Made by a program: the position numbers and the translations under genes | Shown: piece after piece, positions 25,192 through 34,173 of the stretch | Position numbering within the stretch: position 1 is the first letter of the stretch | Layout: every line of letters starts with the position of its first letter | From: Aquabacter spiritensis | GTDB lineage: Bacteria > Pseudomonadota > Alphaproteobacteria > Rhizobiales > Xanthobacteraceae | Assembly (NCBI RefSeq): GCF_004346185.1 | Contig: NZ_SMAI01000004.1 | Coordinates: 186,001-250,000, forward strand | DNA: 64,000 nucleotides | Direction: 5' to 3' | Notes under the pieces: model-generated | Told to the model about the DNA's origin: nothing | What the model saw: only the letters and a program-made list of their open reading frames with translations | The model's database searches: none

Positions 25192-26436
25192 ATGCCGTCC
25201 GACAAAGACATTCTTCTCGCTTTGTTCGAGGCCGCGCTCGGCGCGGCGCTGCCCGAGGGCAAGTTCAAGGACCGGCTCCCGGCGCCGCCCAAGGGGCGGA
25301 CCCTGGTGCTCGGCGCCGGCAAGGCCTCGGCCCGCATGGCGCGCGCCTTCGAGGCGGAATGGGGCCGACCCTGCGAGGGCCTGGTCGTCACCCGTTACGG
25401 CCATGGCTGCGCGACCCGGCAGATCGAGATCGTCGAGGCCGCCCATCCGGTGCCCGACGCGGCCGGGCAGGACGCGGCGCGGCGCATCCTGGCGCTCGCG
25501 CGCTCGGCCGGGCCGGACGACCTCGTCGTCTGCCTGATGTCGGGCGGCGCCTCGGCGCTGCTCACCGCGCCGGCGGAGGGGCTGACGCTCGAAGACAAGC
25601 AGGCGCTCAACACGGCGCTGCTGAAGTCCGGCGCCCCCATCGGGGTGATGAACAAGGTGCGCAAGGCGGTCTCGGCCATCAAAGGCGGCCGGCTCGCTGC
25701 CGCCATCGCGCCCGCGCGCTGCGTCACCTATCTGATTTCCGACGTGCCGGGCGACGATCCCGGTGCGATCGGCTCCGGCCCGACCATCCCCGAGGCGTCC
25801 GATCCCGCCGCCGTGCTCGCTTTGATGCGGCGCTACGGCGTGCCGGTGTCGCCGCAGGTGGAACAGGTGATCCGCGCCAACCGGGTGGGCGGCGATCCCC
25901 TGCCCGGGCAGGAGGTCCATATGATCGCGACCCCGTTGATGGCGCTCGAGGCCGCCGCCGCGAAGGCCCGCGATTTCGGCCTCGCGCCGCTCATCCTCGG
26001 CGACGCGATCGAGGGCGAGGCGCGGGAGGCGGCGACGGTGTTCGCCGGCATAGCGCGCTGCGCCGCAGCCCATGGCCGTCCGCTGGCGGCGCCGGGCGTG
26101 CTGCTCTCGGGCGGCGAGACCACGGTGACGGTGCGCGGCACGGGCCGGGGCGGGCGCAATGTCGAATTCCTGCTCGCGCTCGCCGTCGCCTTAAGCGGCG
26201 CGCCGGGCGTCTCGGCGATCGCCTGCGACACCGACGGGGTCGACGGGACCGAGGACAATGCCGGCGCCTGGTTCGATTCGACCGTGCTCGCCGCGGCGGA
26301 ACAGGCCGGCCTCTCCCCGGTCGACCGGCTCGACGACAATGACGGCTACGGCTTCTTCGCCGCCCTCGGCGGGCTGGTGAAAACCGGCCCGACCCTCACC
26401 AACGTCAACGATTTTCGGGCGATACTGGTGCGCTGA
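25192..26436 (+). CDS. Glycerate 2-kinase (MOFRL family)
   Basis: The 414-residue enzyme converts D-glycerate to 2-phosphoglycerate. Visible are the glycerate kinase N-terminal segment VLGAGKASARMARAFEAEWG, the LMSGGASALL motif and the C-terminal MOFRL domain with LSGGETTVTVRG and DTDGVDGTEDNAGAW. Length and domain order match GckA/TtuD. In serine-cycle methylotrophs this enzyme is essential for C1 assimilation; in other bacteria (ttuD) it serves tartrate or glyoxylate use. No serine-cycle genes adjoin it, so either role is possible. GGGAG lies six bases before the ATG. Confidence 0.92.
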   Translation: MPSDKDILLALFEAALGAALPEGKFKDRLPAPPKGRTLVLGAGKASARMARAFEAEWGRPCEGLVVTRYGHGCATRQIEIVEAAHPVPDAAGQDAARRILALARSAGPDDLVVCLMSGGASALLTAPAEGLTLEDKQALNTALLKSGAPIGVMNKVRKAVSAIKGGRLAAAIAPARCVTYLISDVPGDDPGAIGSGPTIPEASDPAAVLALMRRYGVPVSPQVEQVIRANRVGGDPLPGQEVHMIATPLMALEAAAAKARDFGLAPLILGDAIEGEAREAATVFAGIARCAAAHGRPLAAPGVLLSGGETTVTVRGTGRGGRNVEFLLALAVALSGAPGVSAIACDTDGVDGTEDNAGAWFDSTVLAAAEQAGLSPVDRLDDNDGYGFFAALGGLVKTGPTLTNVNDFRAILVR

Positions 26437-26470
26437 CAGGCGGCGGATGCCGCAGGCGTGCCGGCTTATG

Positions 26471-26498
26471 TTTTTGCAGTGCAGCAGATCTGCAAAAA
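26471..26498. promoter_or_regulatory. Perfect 9-bp inverted repeat
   Basis: TTTTTGCAG (26471-26479) and CTGCAAAAA (26490-26498) are perfect inverted arms with a 10-base spacer. The element lies 34 bases after the glycerate kinase stop and about 150 bases before the GNAT start. There is no T-run after the right arm, so it is not a standard terminator. An operator for the downstream gene is possible. Confidence 0.4.
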
Positions 26499-26646
26499 TT
26501 GCAGGAGCCGGCCAAGTCCCTCATTCCATAAATGAAACGGCCGTTTGAATACCACGGGCCGCCCGACCCCATACGGAAGGCGTCTTGACCCATGTTGCGC
26601 CGCACATAAGTTGAGCGCGGGGATAGGGGGCAGTGGGAGAGACGGT

Positions 26647-27261
26647 ATGCACGCCGTGCCGCACGACACAGCACCCCCGGTCATCCGTCGCCTCTGGCCC
26701 GGAGAAGGGCCGCGGCTGCGCGATCATCTTCTGCGCCTCGACGCGGAGAGCCGCCGCACCCGGTTCGGCTCGACCGTGTCGGATGCCTTCATCGTCCACC
26801 ATGCCGAGCGGGCCTTCACCGCGGGCGCCGTGATGCTCGGCGCCTTCGTCGATGGCGACCTGCGCGCGGCGGCGGAGATCTATCCCCTGACCGCCTTGCT
26901 CGCCTCCGAGGCGGAGGCCGCGTTCAGCGTCGAGACGGCGTACCAGAATCACGGCTTCGGCACGCTGCTGATGGCGCGCGTGGTTCTTGCCGCCCGCAAT
27001 CGCGGGATCCGCACGCTGCAGATGAACTGCCTCGCTTATAACCGGCCGATGCAGCAGGTGGCGCGCAAGTTCGACGCGGTGCTGGCGTTCGACAGCGATT
27101 GGGTCGTGGCCGAGCTGAAGGCACCATTCCCGACCGTCTTCTCGATGGCCGAGGAGGCCGATGCCGAGGCGCGCGGCGTCGCCGGCGCGATCGTCCAGGC
27201 GCAGCGGGCGGCGGCCGGCCGCATGATGCGGGTTCTGCTGCCGGAGCCAGCGGCGGCCTGA
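26647..27261 (+). CDS. GNAT family acetyltransferase
   Basis: The 204-residue protein is a GNAT member. A central strand pair AEIYPLTA and AAFSVETAYQNHGFGTLLMARVV carries the acetyl-CoA binding loop in the form QNHGFG (Q/RxxGxG), followed by MNCLAYNRPMQQVARKF. The closest general type is the GNAT domain found with CBS or Pat-like proteins acting on proteins or amines; the substrate is unknown. The ATG at 26647 has GGGAGA seven bases upstream; a longer frame from 26545 has a low-complexity extension. It converges directly on the SMR gene: the stops at 27261 and 27262 touch. Confidence 0.85.
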   Translation: MHAVPHDTAPPVIRRLWPGEGPRLRDHLLRLDAESRRTRFGSTVSDAFIVHHAERAFTAGAVMLGAFVDGDLRAAAEIYPLTALLASEAEAAFSVETAYQNHGFGTLLMARVVLAARNRGIRTLQMNCLAYNRPMQQVARKFDAVLAFDSDWVVAELKAPFPTVFSMAEEADAEARGVAGAIVQAQRAAAGRMMRVLLPEPAAA

Positions 27262-27591
27262 TCAGTGCACCTCGGTCTTCGACAGCAGGTTCACCATCAG
27301 CACGCCAACAATGATGAAGCCGAGGCCGACGATCGCCGGCAGATCGAGCCTCTGGCCATAGCGCCACCAGCCGATGAAGGCGACCAGCACGATGCCGACG
27401 CCCGACCAGGTGGCATAGGCGATGCCGACCGGAATGGTCTTCAGCGTCACCGACAGGCAGACGAAGGCGACGAGATAGCCGACGACCACGACGATCGTCG
27501 GGCCGATCCGCGTGAAGCTCTCGGCCGCCTTCAGCGAGGTCGTGGCGGCGACTTCTCCGAGGATCGCCAGGAACAGCGCGAAATAGTGCAT
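27262..27591 (-). CDS. SMR family multidrug efflux protein, second of a pair
   Basis: The 109-residue protein has four membrane helices and the EmrE-type features. Glu in LAILGEVAATTSLKAAESFTR is the proton/substrate-binding residue, and AYATWSGVGIVLVAFIGWW is the third helix with the conserved Trp and GxG. It follows the other SMR gene by seven bases. Paired SMR genes in other bacteria usually encode heterodimeric exporters with opposite membrane orientation (EbrAB, MdtIJ type). This one lacks an obvious stretch of extra charged residues. Confidence 0.9.
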   Translation of the reverse strand: MHYFALFLAILGEVAATTSLKAAESFTRIGPTIVVVVGYLVAFVCLSVTLKTIPVGIAYATWSGVGIVLVAFIGWWRYGQRLDLPAIVGLGFIIVGVLMVNLLSKTEVH

Positions 27592-27598
27592 TCCGCTC

Positions 27599-27928
27599 TC
27601 AGTGCGAGACCGATTTTGAGAGCAGGTTCACCACCAGAACGCCGGCGATGATCAGACCGAGCCCGACGATCGCCGCGAGGTCGAGCTTCTGGCCGTACAG
27701 CACCGCGCCGATGCCCGCGACCAGCACGATCCCCACCCCCGACCACAAAGCGTAGGCGATGCCCACAGGCAGCGTGCGTAGGGTCAGCGACAGGCAATAG
27801 AAGGCGATGGCGTAGCCCACCACGACGATGATGGAGGGAAGGGGCCGCGTGAACCCTTCCGCCGCCTTCAGCGCGGACGTGGCCACGACTTCCGCGACGA
27901 TGGCGACGAACAGGATCAGATAGACCAT
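27599..27928 (-). CDS. SMR family multidrug efflux protein, first of a pair
   Basis: The 109-residue, four-helix protein has the essential Glu in VAIVAEVVATSALKAAEGFTR, and AYALWSGVGIVLVAGIG in helix three. It is similar in length and sequence to the second SMR gene, consistent with local duplication. The drug-exporter (Qac) rather than guanidinium (Gdx) form is favoured by the EGFTR segment after helix one. It begins 75 bases downstream of dnaE2 on the same strand and might be read through from the SOS operon. Confidence 0.9.
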   Translation of the reverse strand: MVYLILFVAIVAEVVATSALKAAEGFTRPLPSIIVVVGYAIAFYCLSLTLRTLPVGIAYALWSGVGIVLVAGIGAVLYGQKLDLAAIVGLGLIIAGVLVVNLLSKSVSH

Positions 27929-28003
27929 GGCGCCATCAAGCGGGACGGCGCGGGCCGTGTCAATGGCGGTAAAGCCTTCGCGCGGTGGACTTTTCCGGTT
28001 TTC

Positions 28004-31000
28004 TCAATGGAAGTTGCGGCCTTTCGGCAAAGCCGAGCCCACGCTCGGCGCCGGCCGCGCCGGGAGGGGGGCGGGGGAAGCCGGCGCGGTCTGGCTCGGC
28101 GCGCTCTGGACGGGCGCGGTTTGGGCGGGCGCGGTCTTGGCGGGTGTGGTCTTGGGATGCGGCGCGCGGCGGCGGTCGGGGCCGCCGCCGCTGCGGCCGA
28201 TGTCGGACGGCATGGTCGGGTCGATCCGGGCGCCTTCCGCCGCCACCTGTTCGAGCAGCGGGCTCCAGTCGGCGATATGGTCGGCGACGAGATGGATCAC
28301 CCCGCTCTCGTTCTGCAGCCGGCCCTTCACCGCGATCAGGCGGGCGCCCATCACCGCCGGCCGGAAGGTCTCGAACAGGCGCGGCCAGACGATGACATTG
28401 GCCCAGCCGGTCTCGTCCTCGATGGTCATGAAGATGACGCCGCTGGCGGTGCCGGGACGCTGGCGCACCAGGACCAGCCCCGCCAGGGTCAGGCGCCGGC
28501 CGCTCGCCATCTCCGGCAGAAGGCCGGCGGGCGTCACGCCGCGCGCCGCGAGGCCGGTGCGCAGGAAGTGCACCGGATGGGCCTTCAAAGAGAGCTTCAG
28601 GTGGCGGTAATCGGCGATCACCTGCGCCCCCGGCGGCAGGACCGGCAGATCGACGTCTGGCTCGCGCGGCGTCGCGGCGGCGCGGAACAGGGGCAAATCG
28701 TCCTTGTCCCCGGCGCGGCGCAGGCCGCGCACCGCCCAGAGAGCGGCGCGCCGGTCGAGGCCGAGCGAGCGGAAGGCGTCGGCATCGGCGAGCCGCTCCA
28801 AGGCGGCCGGCGCGAGCCCGGTGCGCAGCCACAGATCGCGCACGCTGTCATAGCCGGCGCCGCGGCAGGCGGCGAGCTGCACGCCGTCCGTCTCCCGCAG
28901 CCCGTCCACCTGCCGCAGGCCGAGGCGCACCGCATGGGTGGTGCGCAGATCCCCCGCCATCTCCCGGTGGCGGGGATGGAGGCGCGCCGCCGCCGTCTCC
29001 CGCGGCCCCTCCGGCTCGAGGGTGTGATCCCAGGCGGAAGCGTTGACATCCACCGGCCGCACCGCGACGCCGTGCTCCTGCGCGTCGCGCACCAATTGGG
29101 CGGGGGCATAGAAGCCGAGCGGCCAGGCGTTCAGCATGCCGGCCAGGAAGACGTCGGGATAGTGGCACTTGATCCAGGCCGAGCAATAGACCAGCAGCGC
29201 GAAGCTCTCGGCATGGGAGCGCGGGAAGCCGTAGGAGCCGAAGCCCTCGATCTGCTTCCACAGGCTCTCGGCGAAGTCCGCCGCATAACCCTTCTGCGTC
29301 ATGCCGCGGATCAGCTTGTCATGGAACGTGCCGATCGTGCCGACGCGCTTGAAGGTCGCCATGGCGCGGCGCAACTGGTCCGCCTCCTCCGGCGAGAAGC
29401 CGGCGCCGACGATCGCGATCTGCATCGCCTGTTCCTGGAACAGCGGCACGCCGAGGGTCGGGCCGAGCACCTCTTCGAGTTCGCGGGAGGGATAGGCGAC
29501 CGGGTCGAGCCCCTGGCGGCGGCGCAGATAGGGATGGACCATGCCGCCCTGGATCGGGCCGGGACGCACGATCGCGACCTCGATCACCAGATCCTCCATC
29601 CGCTCCGGCCGCAGGCGCGGCAGCATGGTCTGCTGGGCGCGGCTCTCGACCTGGAACACGCCGACCGAATCGGCGCGCCGGAGCATGGCATAGACCGCCG
29701 GATCGTCCTGCGGGACGCTGCCGATGGTCGGGTGGCGCGCGCCATAATGGCCTTTGAGGAGGCCGAAGCATTTCTGGATCGCGGTGAGCATGCCGAGCGC
29801 CAGAATGTCGACCTTCAAGAGGCCCACCGCCTCCAGATCGTCCTTGTTCCATTCCAGGATCGGCCGCGCCTCCATCGCCGAGCGGGTCAGCGGCACGGTC
29901 TCGTCGAGCCGGTCGTGGGTCACCACCATGCCGCCGACATGCTGGGAGAGATGGCGCGGAAAGGCGATCAGCGCCCGGGTCAGGTCGAGCACCTGTGCCA
30001 GCCGCCGGTCGGTGGGGTCGAGCCCGAGGCGGCGCGCCTCGGCGTCCCGCACCCCGTCCGAGGACCAGCCCCAGACCGTGCCGGCGAGCGCGCCGACCGT
30101 ATCCTCCGACAGGCCGAACGCCTTGCCGACCTCGCGCACCGCCGAGCGGGTGCGGTAGGTGATGGTGGTGGCGGCGAGCCCGGCATGGGCGGCGCCGTAG
30201 CGGTCATAGACGAATTGCAGAACCTCGCCGCGCCGCGCGTGCTCGAAATCGATGTCGATGTCGGGCGGCTCGTTGCGGTTGCGCGAGATGAAACGCTCGA
30301 ACAGCAGCGACGAGCGCATCGGGTCCACCTCGGTCAGGCCGAGGCAGAAGCACACCGCCGAATTCGCCGCCGAGCCGCGCCCCTGGCAGAGGATGCCGCG
30401 GCCGCGGGCGAAGCGGACGATCTCGTCCACGGTGAGGAAATAGGGGGCATAACCGAGGTCGCCGATCAGCGCGAGTTCGTGGGCGAGGGCACGCATCACC
30501 TTGTCGGGCACGCCGCCGGGATAGCGCCGCGCCGCGCCGGCATGCGCCAGGGAATCCAGCGCCGCCTGCGGCGAGGCGAAGCCGGCGCGCGCCTCGCGGG
30601 GATAGCTGGGCTTCAGATCGTCCAGCGAGAAGCCGAGGCGCGAGAAGAAGGCGAAGGTCTCCGCCACCGCCTCGGGCACGGCGCGGAACAGGCGGGCCAT
30701 TTCCGCCGGCGGCTTGAGATGGCGCTCGGCATTGGCCTCCAGCAGCCGGCCGGCGGCATCGAGCGTCACATGGTGCCGGACGCAGGTCAGCACGTCGTGC
30801 AGCGCCCGGCGCTCGGGCGCGTGATAGAGCACGTCGCCGACCGCCAGAAGCGGCAGGCCGGTGGTGCGGCCGAGGTCGGCGAGCCGGGCGAGGCGGCGGC
30901 CGTCGTCGCCCCGGCGGGGCATGGTGGCGGCGAGCCAGAGACGGCCGGGCGCCGCTTCCTTCAGCCGGCCGAGCAGCCGCGCAAACGCCTCCGCCCAGCG

Positions 31001-31396
31001 GCGCGGCGGCAGGACGGCGAGGCACAGGCCCTCCTGCCAGTCCAGCAGATCGGCCAAAGTGAGCAGGCAATCGCCCTTCTCGGCCCGCATATTGCCCGCC
31101 GTGAGCAGGCGGCAGAGCCGGCCATAGGCGGCGCGGTCGGTGGGATAAGCGAGCAGGTCCGGCGTGCCGTCGCAGAAGCCGAGCCGGGCGCCGACCGCCA
31201 GCGCGACCCCCGCCGCCTTGGCCTGGGCGTGCGCCCGCACCACGCCGGCCAGCGTGTTGCGGTCGGCAAGGCCGATCCCGCGATGGCCGAGCGCCTGCGC
31301 GGTGAGGACATATTCCTCCGGATGCGAGCCGCCGGCGAGGAAGGTGAAATTGCTGGTGGTGGCCAGCTCGACATAAGGCGGCGGGGCGGACGTCAT
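28004..31396 (-). CDS. dnaE2: Error-prone DNA polymerase III alpha subunit DnaE2 (ImuC)
   Basis: The 1130-residue protein is a C-family polymerase. The PHP domain begins at YVELATTSNFTFLAGGSHPEE and GIGLADRNTLAG. The palm catalytic Asp pair is PDIDIDF and the third Asp lies in KVDILALGML. A helix-hairpin-helix and an OB-fold (LTLAGLVLVRQRPGTA) close the protein. It performs SOS translesion synthesis with ImuA and ImuB. The ATG at 31396 precedes the conserved N-terminus; an in-frame ATG at 31462 is an alternative, as no strong ribosome-binding site decides between them. The 187-base gap after imuB is open in this frame. The final 60 residues are Ala/Pro/Lys-rich. Confidence 0.93.
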   Translation of the reverse strand: MTSAPPPYVELATTSNFTFLAGGSHPEEYVLTAQALGHRGIGLADRNTLAGVVRAHAQAKAAGVALAVGARLGFCDGTPDLLAYPTDRAAYGRLCRLLTAGNMRAEKGDCLLTLADLLDWQEGLCLAVLPPRRWAEAFARLLGRLKEAAPGRLWLAATMPRRGDDGRRLARLADLGRTTGLPLLAVGDVLYHAPERRALHDVLTCVRHHVTLDAAGRLLEANAERHLKPPAEMARLFRAVPEAVAETFAFFSRLGFSLDDLKPSYPREARAGFASPQAALDSLAHAGAARRYPGGVPDKVMRALAHELALIGDLGYAPYFLTVDEIVRFARGRGILCQGRGSAANSAVCFCLGLTEVDPMRSSLLFERFISRNRNEPPDIDIDFEHARRGEVLQFVYDRYGAAHAGLAATTITYRTRSAVREVGKAFGLSEDTVGALAGTVWGWSSDGVRDAEARRLGLDPTDRRLAQVLDLTRALIAFPRHLSQHVGGMVVTHDRLDETVPLTRSAMEARPILEWNKDDLEAVGLLKVDILALGMLTAIQKCFGLLKGHYGARHPTIGSVPQDDPAVYAMLRRADSVGVFQVESRAQQTMLPRLRPERMEDLVIEVAIVRPGPIQGGMVHPYLRRRQGLDPVAYPSRELEEVLGPTLGVPLFQEQAMQIAIVGAGFSPEEADQLRRAMATFKRVGTIGTFHDKLIRGMTQKGYAADFAESLWKQIEGFGSYGFPRSHAESFALLVYCSAWIKCHYPDVFLAGMLNAWPLGFYAPAQLVRDAQEHGVAVRPVDVNASAWDHTLEPEGPRETAAARLHPRHREMAGDLRTTHAVRLGLRQVDGLRETDGVQLAACRGAGYDSVRDLWLRTGLAPAALERLADADAFRSLGLDRRAALWAVRGLRRAGDKDDLPLFRAAATPREPDVDLPVLPPGAQVIADYRHLKLSLKAHPVHFLRTGLAARGVTPAGLLPEMASGRRLTLAGLVLVRQRPGTASGVIFMTIEDETGWANVIVWPRLFETFRPAVMGARLIAVKGRLQNESGVIHLVADHIADWSPLLEQVAAEGARIDPTMPSDIGRSGGGPDRRRAPHPKTTPAKTAPAQTAPVQSAPSQTAPASPAPLPARPAPSVGSALPKGRNFH

Positions 31397-31583
31397 GAGA
31401 GGCGGCGCGCCGGGCGCGCGGGCCGAGGCCGCGCCCTGTTCGCCGGTGTCCTGCCCGGCCATGTCCCGTTCGGCAGAGTCGCAGGCGGCGGGGCCGCGTC
31501 CGGCCGGGCGGCACCGGACGTCGCCCACCGCCGGAGCGAGGGACCAAAGGCCGGCCCAGAGGACGGGGCGGAAGACCGGCCTG

Positions 31584-33155
31584 TCATCCGAACAGCCCGT
31601 GCACGTACCAAGCGGGGTGGGCCGTCTCGGTGCCGAACAGGCCGGCGCGGAACAGCCACAGGCGGCGGCCCGCGGTGGTCTCCACGCGGAAATAGTCGCG
31701 CGTCGGGGACAGGCCGGGCTCGCGCCACCAGGGCGCGGCGATCCGCTCCGGGCCTTCCGCGACCGCGACCTGATGCAGCAGCCGGCGCCAGCGGAAGCGC
31801 ACCGGCGGGCCGTCCGGCACTTCGGCCACCGCCTCCACCAGTTCCGGCCGGTCGAACAGGCGCGGCGGGCGGGCGGGGCCGGCGAGGTCCGGGGGCGGCG
31901 GATCCGGCCTGTCCGGCGCGGCCCGCCGCGCGCTCTGCGCCGGCACGAGACGACAGGCGGCCTCGGGACAATGCGCGTCCTCCAGCCGCGGCACCGTGAC
32001 GGCGCCGCCGCCGAGCCGCGCCGCCAGGCGGTCGACCAGCGCATCGAGCGCGGCCGCATCCGCCTGCCCGGCATCGAAACTGTCCTGGTGCGGGGCGAGC
32101 GGCTCGGCGAGCGGGGCGGAGAGCCGCAGCAGGTCGAAGCCGAAGCCGGGATCGAGGCTGCCCAGCGCCGCGACCTTCTCGGCGAACAGGCGCTGGACGA
32201 TGGCGGGATCGCGCAGCGGCCGGGCGGTGCCGACCGACAGGCGCGTCACCGCGCCGTCCACCCGGAACAAAGCGAGGTCGAGCCGCCGCGCGCCGAGCCC
32301 GGCGCGCTCCAGCGCGGCGGCGAGCGTGCCCGCCAGATGCCGGGCGATCCCGAGCACGTCCGCGCTGCGTTCGATCGGCTCGGCGAGCGCCTTCTCGGCG
32401 CTGAAGCGGGGCGGCGGCAAACGATGGTCGAGCCCCGGCCGCGCCGCCCCCGTCAGCGCGTCGAGCCGGGCGAGGACGTCCGCTCCGAAGCGCGCGGCGA
32501 GCGGGGCGCGGGGCTTGTCCATGAGGTCGCCGAGCCGGGCGAAGCCGAGCCGGGCGAGGGCGGCCTCCACCGCCGGCGGGCTGCGCAAGGCGGCGAGCGG
32601 CAGCGGCGCGAGCACCCCGGCGAGATCGGCGTCTTCCGGCACCAGACTGGCCGGCCGGCCGGAGAAGCGGGCGAAGGCGGCGGCCGCGGCCGGCGTTCCG
32701 GCGATCGCCGCGCGGGCGGAAAAGCCGGTGGCGACGACCCGACCGCGCAGGTCGCGCAGCAGGCCCCGCTCGCCGCCGAACAGATGGGCGCAGCCCGCAA
32801 TGTCGAGCAACAGCCCGTCGGGCGGATCGAGGGCGAGCAGCGGGGTATAGCGCTCGCAGGCATCGGCGAAGCCGGCGAGGGTCCGGGCATCCGCCTCCGG
32901 GGCGTGCGGGGCGACCGCGAGCGCGGGGTGGCGCGCCCGGGCATCGGCCAGCGACAGGCCGGGCTGGAGCCCGAGCGCGGCCGCCGCCCGGTTCAGCGCG
33001 ACGAGCCGCAGCGCCCCGCGCTCCGGCGCCACGGTGGCGCGCGGGGCGGCCCGGGCCTCAGGCGCCAAGGGCCGTTCGATGCGGTCCGTCGACAGGCGCT
33101 CCAGCCACAGGCCGAGATAGCGGCGCGGCGCCGGGGAGGACAATTCGGGGCTCAT
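31584..33155 (-). CDS. imuB: ImuB, Y-family-like mutasome protein
   Basis: The 523-residue protein opens with RRYLGLWLERLSTDR, the ImuB N-terminus, and has a Y-family polymerase-like body (DGLLLDIAGCAHLFGGE, RPASLVPEDADLAGVLAPLP). ImuB homologues lack polymerase activity and link ImuA and DnaE2 to the beta clamp. A clamp-binding-like segment cannot be named with certainty. The C-terminal extension ends WYVHGLFG, and LSPTRDYFRVETTAGRRLWLFRAG is conserved in this family. Its ATG at 33155 lies 98 bases inside the end of imuA. No typical ribosome-binding site precedes it, so translation may depend on imuA. Confidence 0.9.
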   Translation of the reverse strand: MSPELSSPAPRRYLGLWLERLSTDRIERPLAPEARAAPRATVAPERGALRLVALNRAAAALGLQPGLSLADARARHPALAVAPHAPEADARTLAGFADACERYTPLLALDPPDGLLLDIAGCAHLFGGERGLLRDLRGRVVATGFSARAAIAGTPAAAAAFARFSGRPASLVPEDADLAGVLAPLPLAALRSPPAVEAALARLGFARLGDLMDKPRAPLAARFGADVLARLDALTGAARPGLDHRLPPPRFSAEKALAEPIERSADVLGIARHLAGTLAAALERAGLGARRLDLALFRVDGAVTRLSVGTARPLRDPAIVQRLFAEKVAALGSLDPGFGFDLLRLSAPLAEPLAPHQDSFDAGQADAAALDALVDRLAARLGGGAVTVPRLEDAHCPEAACRLVPAQSARRAAPDRPDPPPPDLAGPARPPRLFDRPELVEAVAEVPDGPPVRFRWRRLLHQVAVAEGPERIAAPWWREPGLSPTRDYFRVETTAGRRLWLFRAGLFGTETAHPAWYVHGLFG

Positions 33156-34155
33156 GCCGCGCCTCCCGGGGCGGAGCGGGCGCGAAGCCGCCCGCGCGGA
33201 GCTCCAGCTCCCATTCCCCCGGCGGGCCGAGGCGGTTGCGGGTGAGGGCGGCCGACAGGCAGACCGGCCCCAGCCCGCCATAGGCGTCCTGCGGCCGGCT
33301 GGGGCGGGGAGCGATCAGCCAGCGGGTCGCCGCCGCGCAGGGCGCGGAATCGCGCGCCTGACGCAGCAGGAGGCTCAGCGTGCCGCCGGCGCGGGCGGCC
33401 AAAGCCAGGCGCCGCGTCGCCGTGAGCAGATCGGGCACAGGCGCGGCCGTCTCGCCCAGAACCGCCGACAATCCCACGCATCTCGAAGCCTCCTCCATCA
33501 CCAGCAGGACGTCCTGCGTCCTGCGCACACGCACCAGAAGGATCCGTCCTTCGGGCAGCCCCATTTCGGCGAGGCCGGGTCCGTAAAGCCCGCCGGCCTC
33601 GAAGCCGGCGAGGTCCTGCTGCACGACCAGGACCGGGCGGCGCCGGAGCCGCGCCGCCATCGCCGCGAGGCCGAGCCCGAAGGCCGCCAGCGTTGCCTCG
33701 GCGCCGATCGCGGCGGCGGCCGCCTCGTGCAGCGTGCCGAAGGCGAGCCCGCCGCCGAGCGACCGGTCGAGGTCCGCGACCCCGAAGGCGAGCCGCCTCC
33801 CGTCCGCAGGTCCGGGATCCGCGCCGTCTTGGCCCGCGCCGTCTTGGTCCGGGCCGTCTTGGCCTGTGCCGTCTTGGCCTGTGCCGTCTTGGTCCGGGCC
33901 TTCCAGGTTCCGCCCGGGACGCTCCGGCCCGTCTCCCGCCGGAGCGTCCCGGGCCGGGGTGTCCCGGCCGGGGGTGTCGCGCTCGGGGTTTGCCGGGCTT
34001 GCCTCCGGCGCCCGCCGGTCCGGGGCCGACGCGTCGTTCGGTCCCGCGCCGGCCACCGCCCAGCCCGGCCCGACCGCCGCGATCCGGCCGCTTGCCGCGA
34101 TGGCGGCAATGCGGCGCCGCAGCCCCGCAATCTCCGCCATGCTCGGAGGGGACAT
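33058..34155 (-). CDS. imuA: ImuA, SulA/RecA-like mutasome protein
   Basis: The 365-residue protein has the ImuA/RecA-like core from about residue 115: FGVADLDRSLGGGLAFGTLHE, VLVVQQDLAGFEAGGLYGPGLAEMGLP and GTLSLLLRQ. ImuA supports DnaE2-dependent SOS mutagenesis. Between residues about 55 and 110 is a low-complexity Asp/Gly/Gln/Pro-rich insert encoded partly by a 15-bp tandem repeat. The reading frame continues 98 bases past the imuB start, with a tail (ARHEPRIVLPG) not obviously conserved. A LexA box at 34174-34188 lies 18 bases upstream of the ATG. Confidence 0.87.
   Translation of the reverse strand: MSPPSMAEIAGLRRRIAAIAASGRIAAVGPGWAVAGAGPNDASAPDRRAPEASPANPERDTPGRDTPARDAPAGDGPERPGRNLEGPDQDGTGQDGTGQDGPDQDGAGQDGADPGPADGRRLAFGVADLDRSLGGGLAFGTLHEAAAAAIGAEATLAAFGLGLAAMAARLRRRPVLVVQQDLAGFEAGGLYGPGLAEMGLPEGRILLVRVRRTQDVLLVMEEASRCVGLSAVLGETAAPVPDLLTATRRLALAARAGGTLSLLLRQARDSAPCAAATRWLIAPRPSRPQDAYGGLGPVCLSAALTRNRLGPPGEWELELRAGGFAPAPPREARHEPRIVLPGAAPLSRPVAGAPVDGPHRTALGA
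33824..33898 (-). repeat. 15-bp tandem repeat in imuA, five copies
   Basis: Five consecutive 15-bp units, each starting CCGTCTTGG on the plus strand, run from 33824 to 33898. Copies 3 and 4 are identical, as are copies 2 and 5. In the imuA frame they encode pentapeptides of the form xxQDG, so copy-number change would keep the frame. Confidence 0.95.
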
Positions 34156-34173
34156 CCGCTCACTCTCGCTTTT

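Noticed and set aside
28007-31999. Plus-strand open frame of about 1330 codons opposite dnaE2
   Set aside because: It mirrors dnaE2 codon structure and has no recognisable domain; dnaE2 motifs are intact on the minus strand.
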